This document shows positions 46,360 to 59,461 of a DNA stretch of 64,000 bases, piece after piece; position 1 is the first letter of the stretch; each line of letters opens with the position of its first letter. Source of the stretch: Coriaria nepalensis (Eukaryota > Streptophyta > Magnoliopsida > Cucurbitales > Coriariaceae); assembly GCA_027186245.1 (NCBI GenBank), contig CP114481.1, positions 20,615,501 through 20,679,500 of the forward strand, written 5' to 3'. A model generated the notes under the pieces. It saw nothing but the letters and a program-made list of their open reading frames with translations. It was not told the DNA's origin and searched no databases. A program made the position numbers and the translations under genes.

Positions 46360-49300
46360 CAATGAATTCTATTTTTGCACTTCAAACACTACTTTCGCGG
46401 ATCACTTGTTGATGATCTTTTTAAGAAATGTATGCATTTGATTTATCTTATATTTATTTCAATGAGTCTTTTCAAGACACTAAATCATTTGGAAGCCATT
46501 GGAGCGAATACTATTTTCGCATTTCAAACACGACTTTCGTGCATAGCTTGCATAAGATTTTTTGAAGGCAAGTACGAATTTGTTTTATTTTAGAGTTATC
46601 ATCTCAATGACTCTTTGAAAGTCATTAATTCATTCGAAAGCAATTAAAATGAATTCTATTTTCGCACTTCGAACCCGACTTTCGTACATAACCGTCTAAT
46701 GATCATTTAAGGGCAAGTATGCATTTTTTTTATTTGAGATTCATGTCAATGAGTCTTTTCAAGTCACTAATTTATTTGAAAACAATTCAAATGAATTCTA
46801 TTTTTACACTTCAAACACTACTTTCCCGCATAACTTGCTAATGATCTTTTTAAGACAACTATGCATTTGTTTTATCTTATATTCATTTCAATGAGTCTTT
46901 TCAAGACACTTAATCATTTAGAAGCCATTGGAGCGAATACTATTTTCGCATTTCAAACACGACTTTCGTGCATAGCTTGCATATGATTTTTTGAAGGCAA
47001 GTATGAATTTGTTTAATCTTAGAGTCATCATCTCAGTGACTCTTTGAAACTCACTAATTCATTTGAACGCAATTAAAATGAATTCTATTTTCGCACTTTG
47101 AACCCGACTTTCGTACATAACTTGCTAATGATCATTTAAAGGCAAGTATGCGTTTGCTTTATTTGAGATTCATGTCAATGAGTATTTTCAAGTCACTAAT
47201 TTATTTGAAAACAATTCGATTGAATTCTATTTTTACACTTCAAACACTACTTTCCCGCATAACATGCTAATGATCTTTTTAAGACAAGTATGCATTTGTT
47301 TTATCTTATATTCATTTCAATGAGTCTTTTCAAGACACTAATTCTTTTTGAAGCCATTGGAGCGAATACTATTTTCGCATTTGAAACACGACCATCGCGC
47401 ATAGCTTGCATATGATTTTTTGAAGGCAAGTATGAATTTGTTTAATCTTAGAGTCATCATCTCAACGACTCTTTGAAAGTCACAAATTCATTTGAACACA
47501 ATTAAAATGAATTCTATTTTCGCACTTCGAACCCGACTTTCGTACATAACTTGCTAATGATCATTTAAGGGCAAGTATGCGTTTGTTTTATTTGAGATTC
47601 ATGTCAATGAGTCTTTTGAAGTCACTAATGCATTTGAAAAAAATTCAAATGAATTCTATTTTTGCACTTCAAACACTACTTTCGCGGATCACTTGTTGAT
47701 GATCTTTTTAGGAAATGTATGCATTTGATTTATCCTATATTTATTTCAATGAGTCTTTTCAAGACACTAAATCACCTGGAAGCCATTGGAGCGAATACTA
47801 TTTTCGCATTTCATACATGACCATCGCGCATAGCTTGCATATGATTTTTTGAAGGCAAGTATGAATTCGTTTAATCTTAGGGCCATCATCTCAGTGACTC
47901 TTTGAAAGTCACTAATTCATTTGAACACAATTAAAATGAATTCTATTTTCGCACTTCAAACCCGATTTTCGTACATAACTTGCTAATTATCATTTAAGGG
48001 CAAGTATGCGTTTGTTTTATTTGAGATTCATGTCAATGAGTCCTTTCAAGTCACTAATGCATTTGAAAAAAATTCAAATGAATTCTATTTTTGCACTTCA
48101 AACACTACTTTCGCGGATCACTTGTTGATGATCTTTTTGAGACAAGTATGCATTTGATTTATCTTATATTTATTTCAATGAGTCTTTTCAAGACACTAAA
48201 TCATTTGGAAGCCATTGGAGCGAATACTATTTTCGCATTTCAAACACGACTTTCGTGCATAGCTTGCATAAGATTTTTTGAAGGCAAGTACGAATTTGTT
48301 TTATTTTAGAGTTATCATCTCAATGACTCTTTGAAAGTCATTAATTCATTCGAAAGCAATTAAAATGAATTCTATTTTCGCACTTCGAACCCGACTTTCG
48401 TACATAACCGTCTAATGATCATTTAAGGGCAAGTATGCATTTTTTTTATTTGAGATTCATGTCAATGAGTCTTTTCAAGTCACTAATTTATTTGAAAACA
48501 ATTCAAATGAATTCTATTTTTACACTTCAAACACTACTTTCCCGCATAACTTGCTAATGATCTTTTTAAGACAACTATGCATTTGTTTTATCTTATATTC
48601 ATTTCAATGAGTCTTTTCAAGACACTAAATCTTTTTGAAGCCATTGGAGCGAATACTATTTTCGCATTTCAAACACGACCATCGCGCATAGCTTGCATAT
48701 GATTTTTTGAAGGCAAGTATGAATTTGTTTAATCTTAGAGTCATCATCTCAATGACTCTTTGAAAGTCACTAATTCATTTGAACACAATTAAAATGAATT
48801 CTATTATCGCACTTCGAACCCGACTTTCGTACATAACTTGCTAATGATCATTTAAGGGCAAGTATGCGTTTGTTTTATTTGAGATTCATGTCAATGAGTC
48901 TTTTCAAGCCACTAATGCATTTGAAAAAAATTCAAATGAATTCTATTTTTGCACTTCAAACACTACTTTCGCGGATCACTTGTTGATGATCTTTTTAAGA
49001 AATGTATGCATTTGATTTATCTTATATTTATTTCAATGAGTCTTTTCAAGACACTAAATCATTTGGAAGCCATTGGAGCGAATACTATTTTCGCATTTCA
49101 AACACGACTTTCGCGCATAGCTTGCATAAGATTTTTTGAAGGCAAGTACGAATTTGTTTTATTTTAGAGTTATCATCTCAATGACTCTTTGAAAGTCATT
49201 AATTCATTTGAAAGCAATTAAAATGAATTCTATTTTCGCACTTCGAACCCGACTTTCGTACAAAACTGTCTAATGATCATTTAAGGGCAAGTATGCATTT

Positions 49301-49510
49301 TTTTTATTTGAGATTCATGTCAATGAGTCTTTTCAAGTCACTAATTTATTTGAAAACAATTCAAATGAATTCTATTTTTACACTTCAAACACTACTTTCC
49401 CGCATAACTTGCTAATGATCTTTTTAAGACAACTATGCATTTGTTTTATCTTATATTCATTTCAATGAGTCTTTTCAAGACACTTAATCATTTAGAAGCC
49501 ATTGGAGCGA
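46360..49510 (+). repeat. 3,861-bp-offset duplicated block, copy 1
   Basis: Matches about 50221-53371 (nine-monomer offset). Strong shared marks are 'aggaaatgtatgc' with 'tttatcctatattta' (about 47710 and 51571), 'aaatcacctggaagcc' (47773 and 51634) and 'attatcgcacttcg' (about 48804 and 52665). The match is interrupted at 48156-48576. Confidence 0.8.
48150..48600 (+). other. Patch of foreign satellite variant inside copy 1 (conversion or exchange)
   Basis: Within this segment copy 1 departs from copy 2 and instead matches the monomer 1,716 bp to the left (about 46434-46880): 'ttcgtgcatagc' with 'cataagatt', 'cattcgaaagc' and 'taaccgtctaatg'. The left switch point is within 48147-48156, at the right edge of a B inverted repeat. 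The right one lies between about 48578 and 48627. Length is close to one monomer. Confidence 0.7.
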
Positions 49511-50220
49511 ATACTATTTTCGCATTTCAAACACGACCATCGCGCATAGCTTGCATATGATTTTTTGAAGGCAAGTATGAATTTGTTTAATCTTAGAGTC
49601 ATCATCTCAACGACTCTTTGAAAGTCACAAATTCATTTGAACACAATTAAAATGAATTCTATTTTCGCACTTCGAACCCGACTTTCGAACATAACTTGCT
49701 AATGATCATTTAAGGGCAAGTATGCATTTATTTTATTTGAGATTCATGTCAATGAGTCTTTTCAAGCCACTAATGCATTTGAAAAAAATTCAAATGAATT
49801 CTATTTTTGCACTTCAAACACTACTTTCGCGGATCACTTGTTGATGATCTTTTTAAGAAATGTATGCATTTGATTTATCTTATATTTATTTCAATGAGTC
49901 TTTTCAAGACACTAAATCAATTGGAAGCCATTGAAGCGAATACTATTTTCGCATTTCATACATGACCATCGCGCATAGCTTGCATATGATTTTTTGAAGG
50001 CAAGTATGAATTTGTTTAATCTTAGAGTCATCATCTCAATGACTCTTTGAAAGTCACTAATTCATTTGAACACAATTAAAATGAATTCTATTTTCGCACT
50101 TCGAACCCGACTTTCGTACATAACTTGCTAATGATCATTTAAGGGCAAGTATGCGTTTGTTTTATTTGAGATTCATGTCAATGAGTCTTTTCAAGCCACT
50201 AATGCATTTGAAAAAAATTC

Positions 50221-53200
50221 AAATGAATTCTATTTTTGCGCTTCAAACACTACTTTCGCGGATCACTTGTTGATGATCTTTTTAAGAAATGTATGCATTT
50301 GATTTATCTTATATTTATTTCAATGAGTCTTTTCAAGACACTAAATCATTTGGAAGCCATTGGAGCGAATACTATTTTCGCATTTCAAACACGACTTTCG
50401 TGCATAGCTTGCATAAGATTTTTTGAAGGCAAGTACGAATTTGTTTTATTTTAGAGTTATCATCTCAATGACTCTTTGAAAGTCATTAATTCATTCGAAA
50501 GCAATTAAAATGAATTCTATTTTCGCACTTCGAACCCGACTTTCGTACATAACCGTCTAATGATCATTTAAGGGCAAGTATGCATTTTTTTTATTTGAGA
50601 TTCATGTCAATGAGTCTTTTCAAGTCACTAATTTATTTGAAAACAATTCAAATGAATTCTATTTTTACACTTCAAACACTACTTTCCCGCATAACTTGCT
50701 AATGATCTTTTTAAGACAACTATGCATTTGTTTTATCTTATATTCATTTCAATGAGTCTTTTCAAGACACTTAATCATTTAGAAGCCATTGGAGCGAATA
50801 CTATTTTCGCATTTCAAACACGACTTTCGTGCATAGCTTGCATATGATTTTTTGAAGGCAAGTATGAATTTGTTTAATCTTAGAGTCATCATCTCAGTGA
50901 CTCTTTGAAACTCACTAATTCATTAGAACGCAATTAAAATGAATTCTATTTTCGCACTTCGAACCCGACTTTCGTACATAACTTGCTAATGATCATTTAA
51001 AGGCAAGTATGCGTTTGCTTTATTTGAGATTCATGTCAATGAGTATTTTCAAGTCACTAATTTATTTGAAAACAATTCAAATGAATTCTATTTTTACACT
51101 TCAAACACTACTTTCCCGCATAACATGCTAATGATCTTTTTAAGACAAGTATGCATTTGTTTTATCTTATATTCATTTCAATGAGTCTTTTCAAGACCCT
51201 AATTCTTTTTGAAGCCATTGGAGCGAATACTATTTTCGCATTTCAAACACGACCATCGCGCATAGCTTGCATATGATTTTTTGAAGGCAAGTATGAATTT
51301 GTTTAATCTTAGAGTCATCATCTCAACGACTCTTTGAAAGTCACAAATTCATTTGAACACAATTAAAATGAATTCTATTTTCGCACTTCGAACCCGACTT
51401 TCGTACATAACTTGCTAATGATCATTTAAGGGCAAGTATGCGTTTGTTTTATTTGAGATTCATGTCAATGAGTCTTTTGAAGTCACTAATGCATTTGAAA
51501 AAAATTCAAATGAATTCTATTTTTGCACTTCAAACACTACTTTCGCGGATCACTTGTTGATGATCTTTTTAGGAAATGTATGCATTTGATTTATCCTATA
51601 TTTATTTCAATGAGTCTTTTCAAGACACTAAATCACCTGGAAGCCATTGGAGCGAATACTATTTTCGCATTTCATACATGACCATCGCGCATAGCTTGCA
51701 TATGATTTTTTGAAGGCAAGTATGAATTCGTTTAATCTTAGGGCCATCATCTCAGTGACTCTTTGAAAGTCACTAATTCATTTGAACACAATTAAAATGA
51801 ATTCTATTTTCGCACTTCAAACCCGATTTTCGTACATAACTTGCTAATTATCATTTAAGGGCAAGTATGCGTTTGTTTTATTTGAGATTCATGTCAATGA
51901 GTCCTTTCAAGTCACTAATGCATTTGAAAAAAATTCAAATGAATTCTATTTTTGCACTTCAAACACTACTTTCGCGGATCACTTGTTGATGATCTTTTTG
52001 AGACAAGTATGCATTTCTTTTATCTTATATTCATTTCAATGAGTCTTTTCAAGACACTAAATCTTTTGGAAGCCGTTGGAACAAATACTATTTTCGCATT
52101 TCAAACACGACTTTCGCGCATAGCTTGCATATGATTTTTTGAAGGCAAGTACGAATTTGTTTTATTTTAGAGTCCTCATCTCAACGACTCTTTCAAAGTC
52201 ATTAATTCATTTGAAAGCAATTAAAATGAATTCTATTTTCGCACTTCGAACCCGACTTTCGTACATAACTGTCTAATGATCATCTAAGGGCAAGTATGCA
52301 TTTTTTTTATTTGAGATTCATGTCAATGAGTCTTTTCAAGTCACTAATTTATTTGAAAACAATTCAAATGAATTCTATTTTTACACTTCAAACACTACTT
52401 TCCCGCATAACTTGCTAATGATCTTTTTAAGACAAGTATGCATTTGTTTTATCTTATATTCATTTCAATGAGTCTTTTCAAGACACTAAATCTTTTTGAA
52501 GCCATTGGAGCGAATACTATTTTCGCTTTTCAAACACGACCATCGCGCATAGCTTGCATATGATTTTTTGAAGGCAAGTATGAATTTGTTTAATCTTAGA
52601 GTCATCATCTCAATGACTCTTTGAAAGTCACTAATTCATTTGAACACAATTAAAATGAATTCTATTATCGCACTTCGAACCCGACTTTCGTACATAACTT
52701 GCTAATGATCATTTAAGGGCAAGTATGCGTTTGTTTTATTTGAGATTCATGTCAATGAGTCTTTTCAAGCCACTAATGCATTTGAAAAAAATTCAAATGA
52801 ATTCTATTTTTGCACTTCAAACACTACTTTCGCGGATCACTTTTTGATGATCTTTTTAAGAAATGTATGCATTTGATTTATCTTATATTTATTTCAATGA
52901 GTCTTTTCAAGACACTAAATCATTTGGAAGCCATTGGAGCGAATACTATTTTTGCATTTCAAACACGACTTTCGCGCATAGCTTGCATAAGATTTTTTGA
53001 AGGCAAGTACGAATTTGTTTTATTTTAGAGTTATCATCTCAATGACTCTTTGAAAGTCATTAATTCATTTGAAAGCAATTAAAATGAATTCTATTTTCGC
53101 ACTTCGAACCCGACTTTCGTACATAACTGTCTAATGATCATTTAAGGGCAAATATGCATTTTTTTTATTTGAGATTCATGTCAATGAGTCTTTTCAAGTC

Positions 53201-53371
53201 ACTAATTTATTTGAAAACAATTCAAATGAATTCTATTTTTACACTTCAAATACTACTTTCCCGCATAACTTGCTAATGATCTTTTTAAGACAACTATGCA
53301 TTTGTTTTATCTTATATTCATTTCAATGAGTCTTTTCAAGACACTTAATCATTTAGAAGCCATTGGAGCGA
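50221..53371 (+). repeat. 3,861-bp-offset duplicated block, copy 2
   Basis: Second copy of 46360-49510. At 51952-52134 it keeps the 'gccgttggaacaaat' variant that is replaced in copy 1. Confidence 0.8.
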
Positions 53372-53459
53372 ATACTATTTTCGCATTTCAAACACGACTT
53401 TCGTGCATAGCTTGCATATGATTTTTTGAAGGCAAGTATGAATTTGTTTAATCTTAGAG

Positions 53460-54740
53460 TCATCATCTCAGTGACTCTTTGAAAGTCACTAATTCATTTG
53501 AAAGCAATTAAAATGAATTCTGTTTTCGCACTTCGAACCCGACATTCGTACATAACTTGCGAATGATCATTTAAGGGCAAGTATGCGTTTGTTTAATTTG
53601 AGATTCATGTCAATCAGTCTTTTCAAGTCACTAATTTATTTGAAAACAATTCAAATGAATTCTATTTTTACACTTCAAACACTACTTTCCCGCATAACTT
53701 GCTAATGATCTTTTTAAGACAAGTATGCATTTGTTTTATCCTATATTCATTTCAATGAGTCTTTTCAAGACACTAAATCTTTTGGAAGCCATTAAAGCGA
53801 ATACTATTTATGCATTTCAAACACGACTTTCGCGCATAGCTTGCATATGATTTTTTGAAGGCAAGTATGAATTTGTTTAATCTTAGAGCCATCATCTCAG
53901 TGAGTCTTTGAAAGTCACTAATTCATTTGAAAGCAATTAAAATGAATTCTGTTTTCGCACTTCGAACCCGACATTCGTACATACCTTGCGAATGATCATT
54001 TAAGGGCAAGTATGCGTTTGTTTTATTTGAGATTCATGTCAATGAGTCTTTTCAAGTCACTAATGCATTTGAAAAAAATTCCAATGAGTTCTATTTTTGC
54101 TCTTTAAACACTACTTTCGCGGATCACTTGTTCATGATCTTTTTATGACAAGTATGCATTTGATTTATCTTATATTTATTTCAATGAGTCTTTTTAATAC
54201 AATAAATCATTTGGAAGCCATTGGAGTGAATACTATTTTCGCATTTCAAACACGACTTTCGCGCATAGCTTGCATATGATTTTTTGAAGGCAAGTACGAA
54301 TTTGTTTAGTCTTAGAGTCATCATCTCAATGACTCTTTAAAATTCATTAATTCATTTGAAAGCAATTAAAATGAAATCTATTTTCGCACTTCGAACCCGA
54401 CTTTCGTAAATAACTTGCTAATTATCATTTAAGGGCAGGTATGTGTTTGTTTTATTTGAGATTCATTTCAATCAATCTTTCCAAGTCACTAATTTATTTG
54501 AAAACAATTGAAAGGAATTCTAATTTTACACTTCAAACACTACTTTCCCGCATCACTTGCTAATGATCTTTTTAAGACAAGTATGCATTTGTTTTATCTT
54601 ATATTCATGTCAATGAGTGTTTTCAAGACACTAAATCATTTGGAAGCCATTGGAGCGAATACTATTTTCGCATTTTAAACACGACTTTCGCGCATAGCTC
54701 GCATATGATTTTTTGAAGGCAAGTATGAATTTGTTTAATC
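53460..54740 (+). repeat. Three-monomer block, copy 1 (offset 4,721 bp)
   Basis: Matches 58181-59461, sharing 'gtttaatttgag', 'caatcagtc', 'cataccttgcg' and 'tttgctctttaaacac' (54096 and 58817). The offset is 11 x 429 + 2, the net of the 1-bp indels between the copies. Confidence 0.8.
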
Positions 54741-54910
54741 TTACAGTCATCATCTCAATGACTCTTCGAAAGTCACTAATTCATTTGAAAGCAATTGAAA
54801 TGAATTCTATTTTCGCACTTCGAACCCGACATTCGTACATAACTTGCAAATGATCATTTAAGGGCAAGTATGCGTTTGTTTTATTTGAGATTCATGTCAA
54901 TGAGTCTTTT

Positions 54911-54911
54911 G
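54911..54911 (+). other. Shared 1-bp insertion in subunit A (1 of 3)
   Basis: 'gagtcttttgcaagtcac' has one extra base compared with 'gagtcttttcaagtcac'. The same insertion is found at 55341 and 56200, marking three related monomers (54780, 55210 and 56069). Confidence 0.8.
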
Positions 54912-55340
54912 CAAGTCACTAATTTATTTGGAAACAATTCAAAGGAATTCCATTTTTACACTTCAAACACTACTTTCCCGCATCACTTGCTAATGATCTT
55001 TTTAAGACAAGTATTCATTTGTTTTATCTTATATTCATTTCAATGAGTCTTTTCAAGACACTAAATCTTTTGGAAGCCATTGGAGCGAATACTATTTTCG
55101 CATTTCAAACACGGCTTTCGCGCATAGCTTGCATATGATTTTTTGAAGGCAAGTACGAATTTGTTTAATCTTAGAGTCATCATCTCAGTGACTCTTCGAA
55201 AGTCACTATTTCATTTGAAAGCAATTGAAATGAATTCTATTTTCGCACTTCGAACCCGACATTCATACATAACTTGCAAATGATCATTTAAGGGCAAGTA
55301 TGCGTTTATTTTATTTGAGATTCATGTCAATGAGTCTTTT

Positions 55341-55341
55341 G
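55341..55341 (+). other. Shared 1-bp insertion in subunit A (2 of 3)
   Basis: Same extra G as at 54911, in monomer 55210. Confidence 0.8.
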
Positions 55342-56199
55342 CAAGTCACTAATTTATTTGAAAACAATTCAAAGGAATTCCATTTTTACACTTCAAACAC
55401 TACTTTCCCGCATAACTTGCTAATGATCTTTTTAAGACAAGTATGCATTTGTTTTATCCTATATTCATTTCAATGAATCTTTTCAAGACACTAAATCTTT
55501 TGGAAGCCATTAAAGCGAATACTATTTTTGCATTTCAAACACGACTCTCGCGCATTGCTTGCATATGATTTTTTGAAGGCAAGTATGAATTTGTTTAATC
55601 TTAGAGCCATCATCTTAGTGACTCTTTGAAAGTCACTAATTCATTTGAAAGCAATTAAAATGAATTCGATTTTCGCACTTCGAACCCGACATTCGTACAT
55701 AACTTGCTCATGATCATTTAAGGGCAGGTATGTGTTTGTTTTATTTGAGATTCATGTCAATGTGTCTTTTCAAGTCACTAATTTATTTGAAAACAATTCA
55801 AATGAATTCTATTTTTGCACTTCAAACACTGCTTTCCCGCATCACTTGCTAATGATCTTTTTAAGACAAGTATGCATTTGTTTTATCTTATATTCTTTTC
55901 AATGAGTGTTTTCAAGACACTAAATCTTTTGGAAGCCATTGGAGCGAATACTATTTTCGCATTTCAAACACGACTTTCGCGCATAGCTTGCATATTATTT
56001 TTTGAACGCAAGTATGAATTTGTTTTATTTTAGTGTCATTATCTCAATTACTTTTTGAAAGTCACTATTTCATTTGAAAGCAATTGAAATGAATTCTATT
56101 TTCGCACTTCGAACCCGACATTCATACATAACTTGCAAATGATCATTTAAGGGCAAGTATGCGTTTGTTTTATTTGAGATTCATGTCAATGAGTCTTTT

Positions 56200-56200
56200 G
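56200..56200 (+). other. Shared 1-bp insertion in subunit A (3 of 3)
   Basis: Same extra G as at 54911, in monomer 56069. The following B subunit repeats the 'tatttggaaacaatt' variant of monomer 54780. Confidence 0.8.
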
Positions 56201-57356
56201 CAAGTCACTAATTTATTTGGAAACAATTCAAAGGAATTCCATTTTTACACTTCAAACACTACTTTCCCGCATCACTTGCTAATGATCTTTTTAAGACAAG
56301 TATTCATTTGTTTTATCTTATATTCATTTCAATGAGTCTTTTCAAGACACTAAATCTTTTGGAAGCCATTGGAGCGAATACTATTTTCGCATTTCAAACA
56401 CGGCTTTCGCGCATAGCTTGCATATGATTTTTTGAAGGCAAGTACGAATTTGTTTAATCTTAGAGTCATCATCTCAGTGACTCTTCGAAAGTCACTAATT
56501 CATTTGAAAGCAATTAAAATGAATTCTGTTTTCGCACTTCGAACCCGACATTCGTACATAACTTGCGAATGATCATTTAAGGGCAAGTATGCGTTTGTTT
56601 TATTTGAGATTCATGTCAATGAGTCTTTTCAAGTCACTGTTTTATTTGAAAACAATTCAAATGAATTCTATTTTTGCACTTCAAACACTACTTTCCCGCA
56701 TAACTTGCTAATGATCTTTTTAAGACAAGTATGCATTTGTTTTATCCTATATTCATTTCAATGAGTCTTTTCAAGACACTAAATCTTTTGGAAGCCATTA
56801 AAGCGAATACTATTTTTGCATTTCAAACACGACTTTCGCGCATTGCTTGCATATGATTTTTTGAAGGCAAGTATGAATTTGTTTCATCTTAGAGCCATCA
56901 TCTTAGTGACTCTTTGAAAGTCACTAATTCATTTGAATGCAATTAAAATGAATTCTATTTTCGCACTTCGAACCCGACATTCGTACATAACTTGCAAATG
57001 ATCATTTAAGGGCAGGTATGTGTTTGTTTTGTTTGAGATTCGTTTCAATCAATCTTTCCAAGTCACTAATTTATTTGAAAACAATTCAAATGAATTCTAT
57101 TTTTACACTTCAAACACTACTTTCCCGCATAACTTGCTAATGATCTTTTTAAGACAAGTATGCATTTGTTTTATCTTATATTCATTTCAGTGAGTCTTTT
57201 CAAGACAATAAATCATTTGGAAGCCATTGTAGCGAATACTATTTTCGCATTTTTAACACGACTTTCGCGCATAGCTTGCATATTATTTTTTGTGCGCAAG
57301 TATGAATTTGTTTTATTTTAGTGTCATTATCTCAATTACTTTTTGAAAGTCACTAA

Positions 57357-57784
57357 TTCATTTGAATGCAATTAAAATGAATTCTATTTTCGCACTCCGA
57401 ACCCGACTTTCGTAAATAACTTGCTCATGATCATTTAAGGGCAGGTATGTGTTTGTTTTATTTGAGATTCATTTCAATCAATCTTTCCAAGTCACTAATT
57501 TATTTGAAAACAATTCAAAGGAATTCTAATTTCCACTTCAAACACTACTTTCCCGCATCACTTGCTAATGATCTTTTTAAGACAAGTACGCATTTGTTTT
57601 ATCTTATATTCATTTCAATGAGTGTTTTCAAGACACTAAATCATTTCAAAGCCATTGGAGCGAATACTATTTTCGCATTTCAAACACAACTTTCGCGCAT
57701 AGCTTGCATATGATTTTTTGAAGGCAAATATGAATTTGTTTATTCTTAGAGCCCTCATCTCAGTGACTCTTTGAAAGTCACTAA
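57357..57784 (+). repeat. 428-bp monomer with 1-bp loss in subunit B
   Basis: 'ctaatttccacttc' near 57531 stands for 'ctaattttacacttc', one base shorter. This removes the in-frame stop that usually precedes the short B frame, so an 88-codon open frame (57447-57713) appears here. It is a by-product of the indel, not a gene. Confidence 0.75.
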
Positions 57785-58180
57785 TTCATTTGAATGTAAT
57801 TAAAATGAATTCTATTTTCGCACTCTGAACCCGACTTTCGTAAATAACTTGCTCAGGATCATTTAAGAGCAGGTATGTGTTTGTTTTAGTTGAGATTCAT
57901 GTCAATGAGTCTTTTCAAGTTACTAATTTATTTGAAAACAATTCAAATGAATTCTATTTTTGCACTTCAAACACTACGTTCCCGTATCACTTGCTAATGA
58001 TCTTTTGAAGACAAGTATGCATTTGTTTTATCCTATATTCATTTCAATGAGTCTTTTCAAGTCACTCAATCTTTTGAAAGCCATTAAAGCGAATACTATT
58101 TTCGCATTTCAAACACGACTTTCGCCCATAGCTTGCATTTGATTTTTTGAAGGCAAGTATGAATTTGTTTAATCTTAGAG

Positions 58181-59461
58181 ACATCATCTCAGTGACTCTT
58201 TGAAAGTCACTAATTCATTTGAAAGCAATTAAAATGAATTCTGTTTTCGCACTTCGAACCCGACATTCGTACATAACTTGCGAATGATCATTTAAGGGCA
58301 AGTATGCGTTTGTTTAATTTGAGATTCATGTCAATCAGTCTTTTCAAGTCACTAATTTATTTGAAAACAATTCAAATGAATTCTATTTTTACACTTCAAA
58401 CACTACTTTCCCGCATAACTTGCTAATGATCTTTTTAAGACAAGTATGCATTTGTTTTATCCTATATTCATTTCAATGAGTCTTTTCAAGACACTAAATC
58501 TTTTGGAAGCCATTAAAGCGAATACTATTTTTGTATTTCAAACACGACTTTCGCGCATAGCTTGCATATGATTTTTTGAAGGCAAGTATGAATTTGTTTA
58601 ATCTTAGAGCCATCATCTCAGTGAGTCTTTGAAAGTCACTAATTCATTTGAAAGCAATTAAAATGAATTCTGTTTTCGCACTTCGAACCCGACATTCGTA
58701 CATACCTTGCGAATGATCATTTAAGGGCAAGTATGCGTTTGTTTTATTTGAGATTCATGTCAATGAGTCTTTTCAAGTCACTAATGCATTTGAAAAAAAT
58801 TCCAATGAGTTCTATTTTTGCTCTTTAAACACTACTTTCGCGGATCACTTGTTCATGATCTTTTTATGACAAGTATGCATTTGATTTATCTTATATTTAT
58901 TTCAATGAGTCTTTTTAATACAATAAATCATTTGGAAGCCATTGGAGTGAATACTATTTTCGCATTTGAAACACGACTTTCGCGTATAGCTTGCATATGA
59001 TTTTTTGAAGGCAAGTACGAATTTGTTTAGTCTTAGAGTCATCATCTCAATGACTCTTTAAAAGTCATTAATTCATTTGAAAGCAATTAAAATGAAATCT
59101 ATTTTCGCACTTCGAACCCGACTTTCGTACATAACTTGCTAATTATCATTTAAGGGCAGGTATGTGTTTGTTTTATTTGAGATTCATTTCAATCAATCTT
59201 TCCAAGTCACTAATTTATTTGAAAACAATTGAAAGGAATTCTAATTTTACACTTCAAACACTACTTTCCCGCATCACTTGCTAATGATCTTTTTAAGACA
59301 AGTATGCATTTGTTTTATCTTATATTCATGTCAATGAGTGTTTTCAAGACACTAAATCATTTGGAAGCCATTGGAGCGAATACTATTTTCGCATTTTAAA
59401 CACGACTTTCGCGCATAGCTCGCATATGATTTTTTGAAGGCAAGTATGAATTTGTTTAATC
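58181..59461 (+). repeat. Three-monomer block, copy 2 (offset 4,721 bp)
   Basis: Second copy of 53460-54740 with a few substitutions, for example 'catttgaaacacg' for 'catttcaaacacg' near 58965. The first monomer type occurs a third time at 62933. Confidence 0.8.

Larger units (their letters stand above)
44055..53492 (+). repeat. Beta-type satellite block with 3,861-bp offset duplication (22 monomers)
   Basis: Twenty-two monomers, all in the exact 429 register, starting at 44055, 44484 and so on to 53064. Variants of the preceding 1,716-bp unit continue in a shuffled order. Many C subunits have 'cataagattttttg', which removes the TGA that ends the short open frame in other copies. No gene or insertion is seen. 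Confidence 0.82.
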
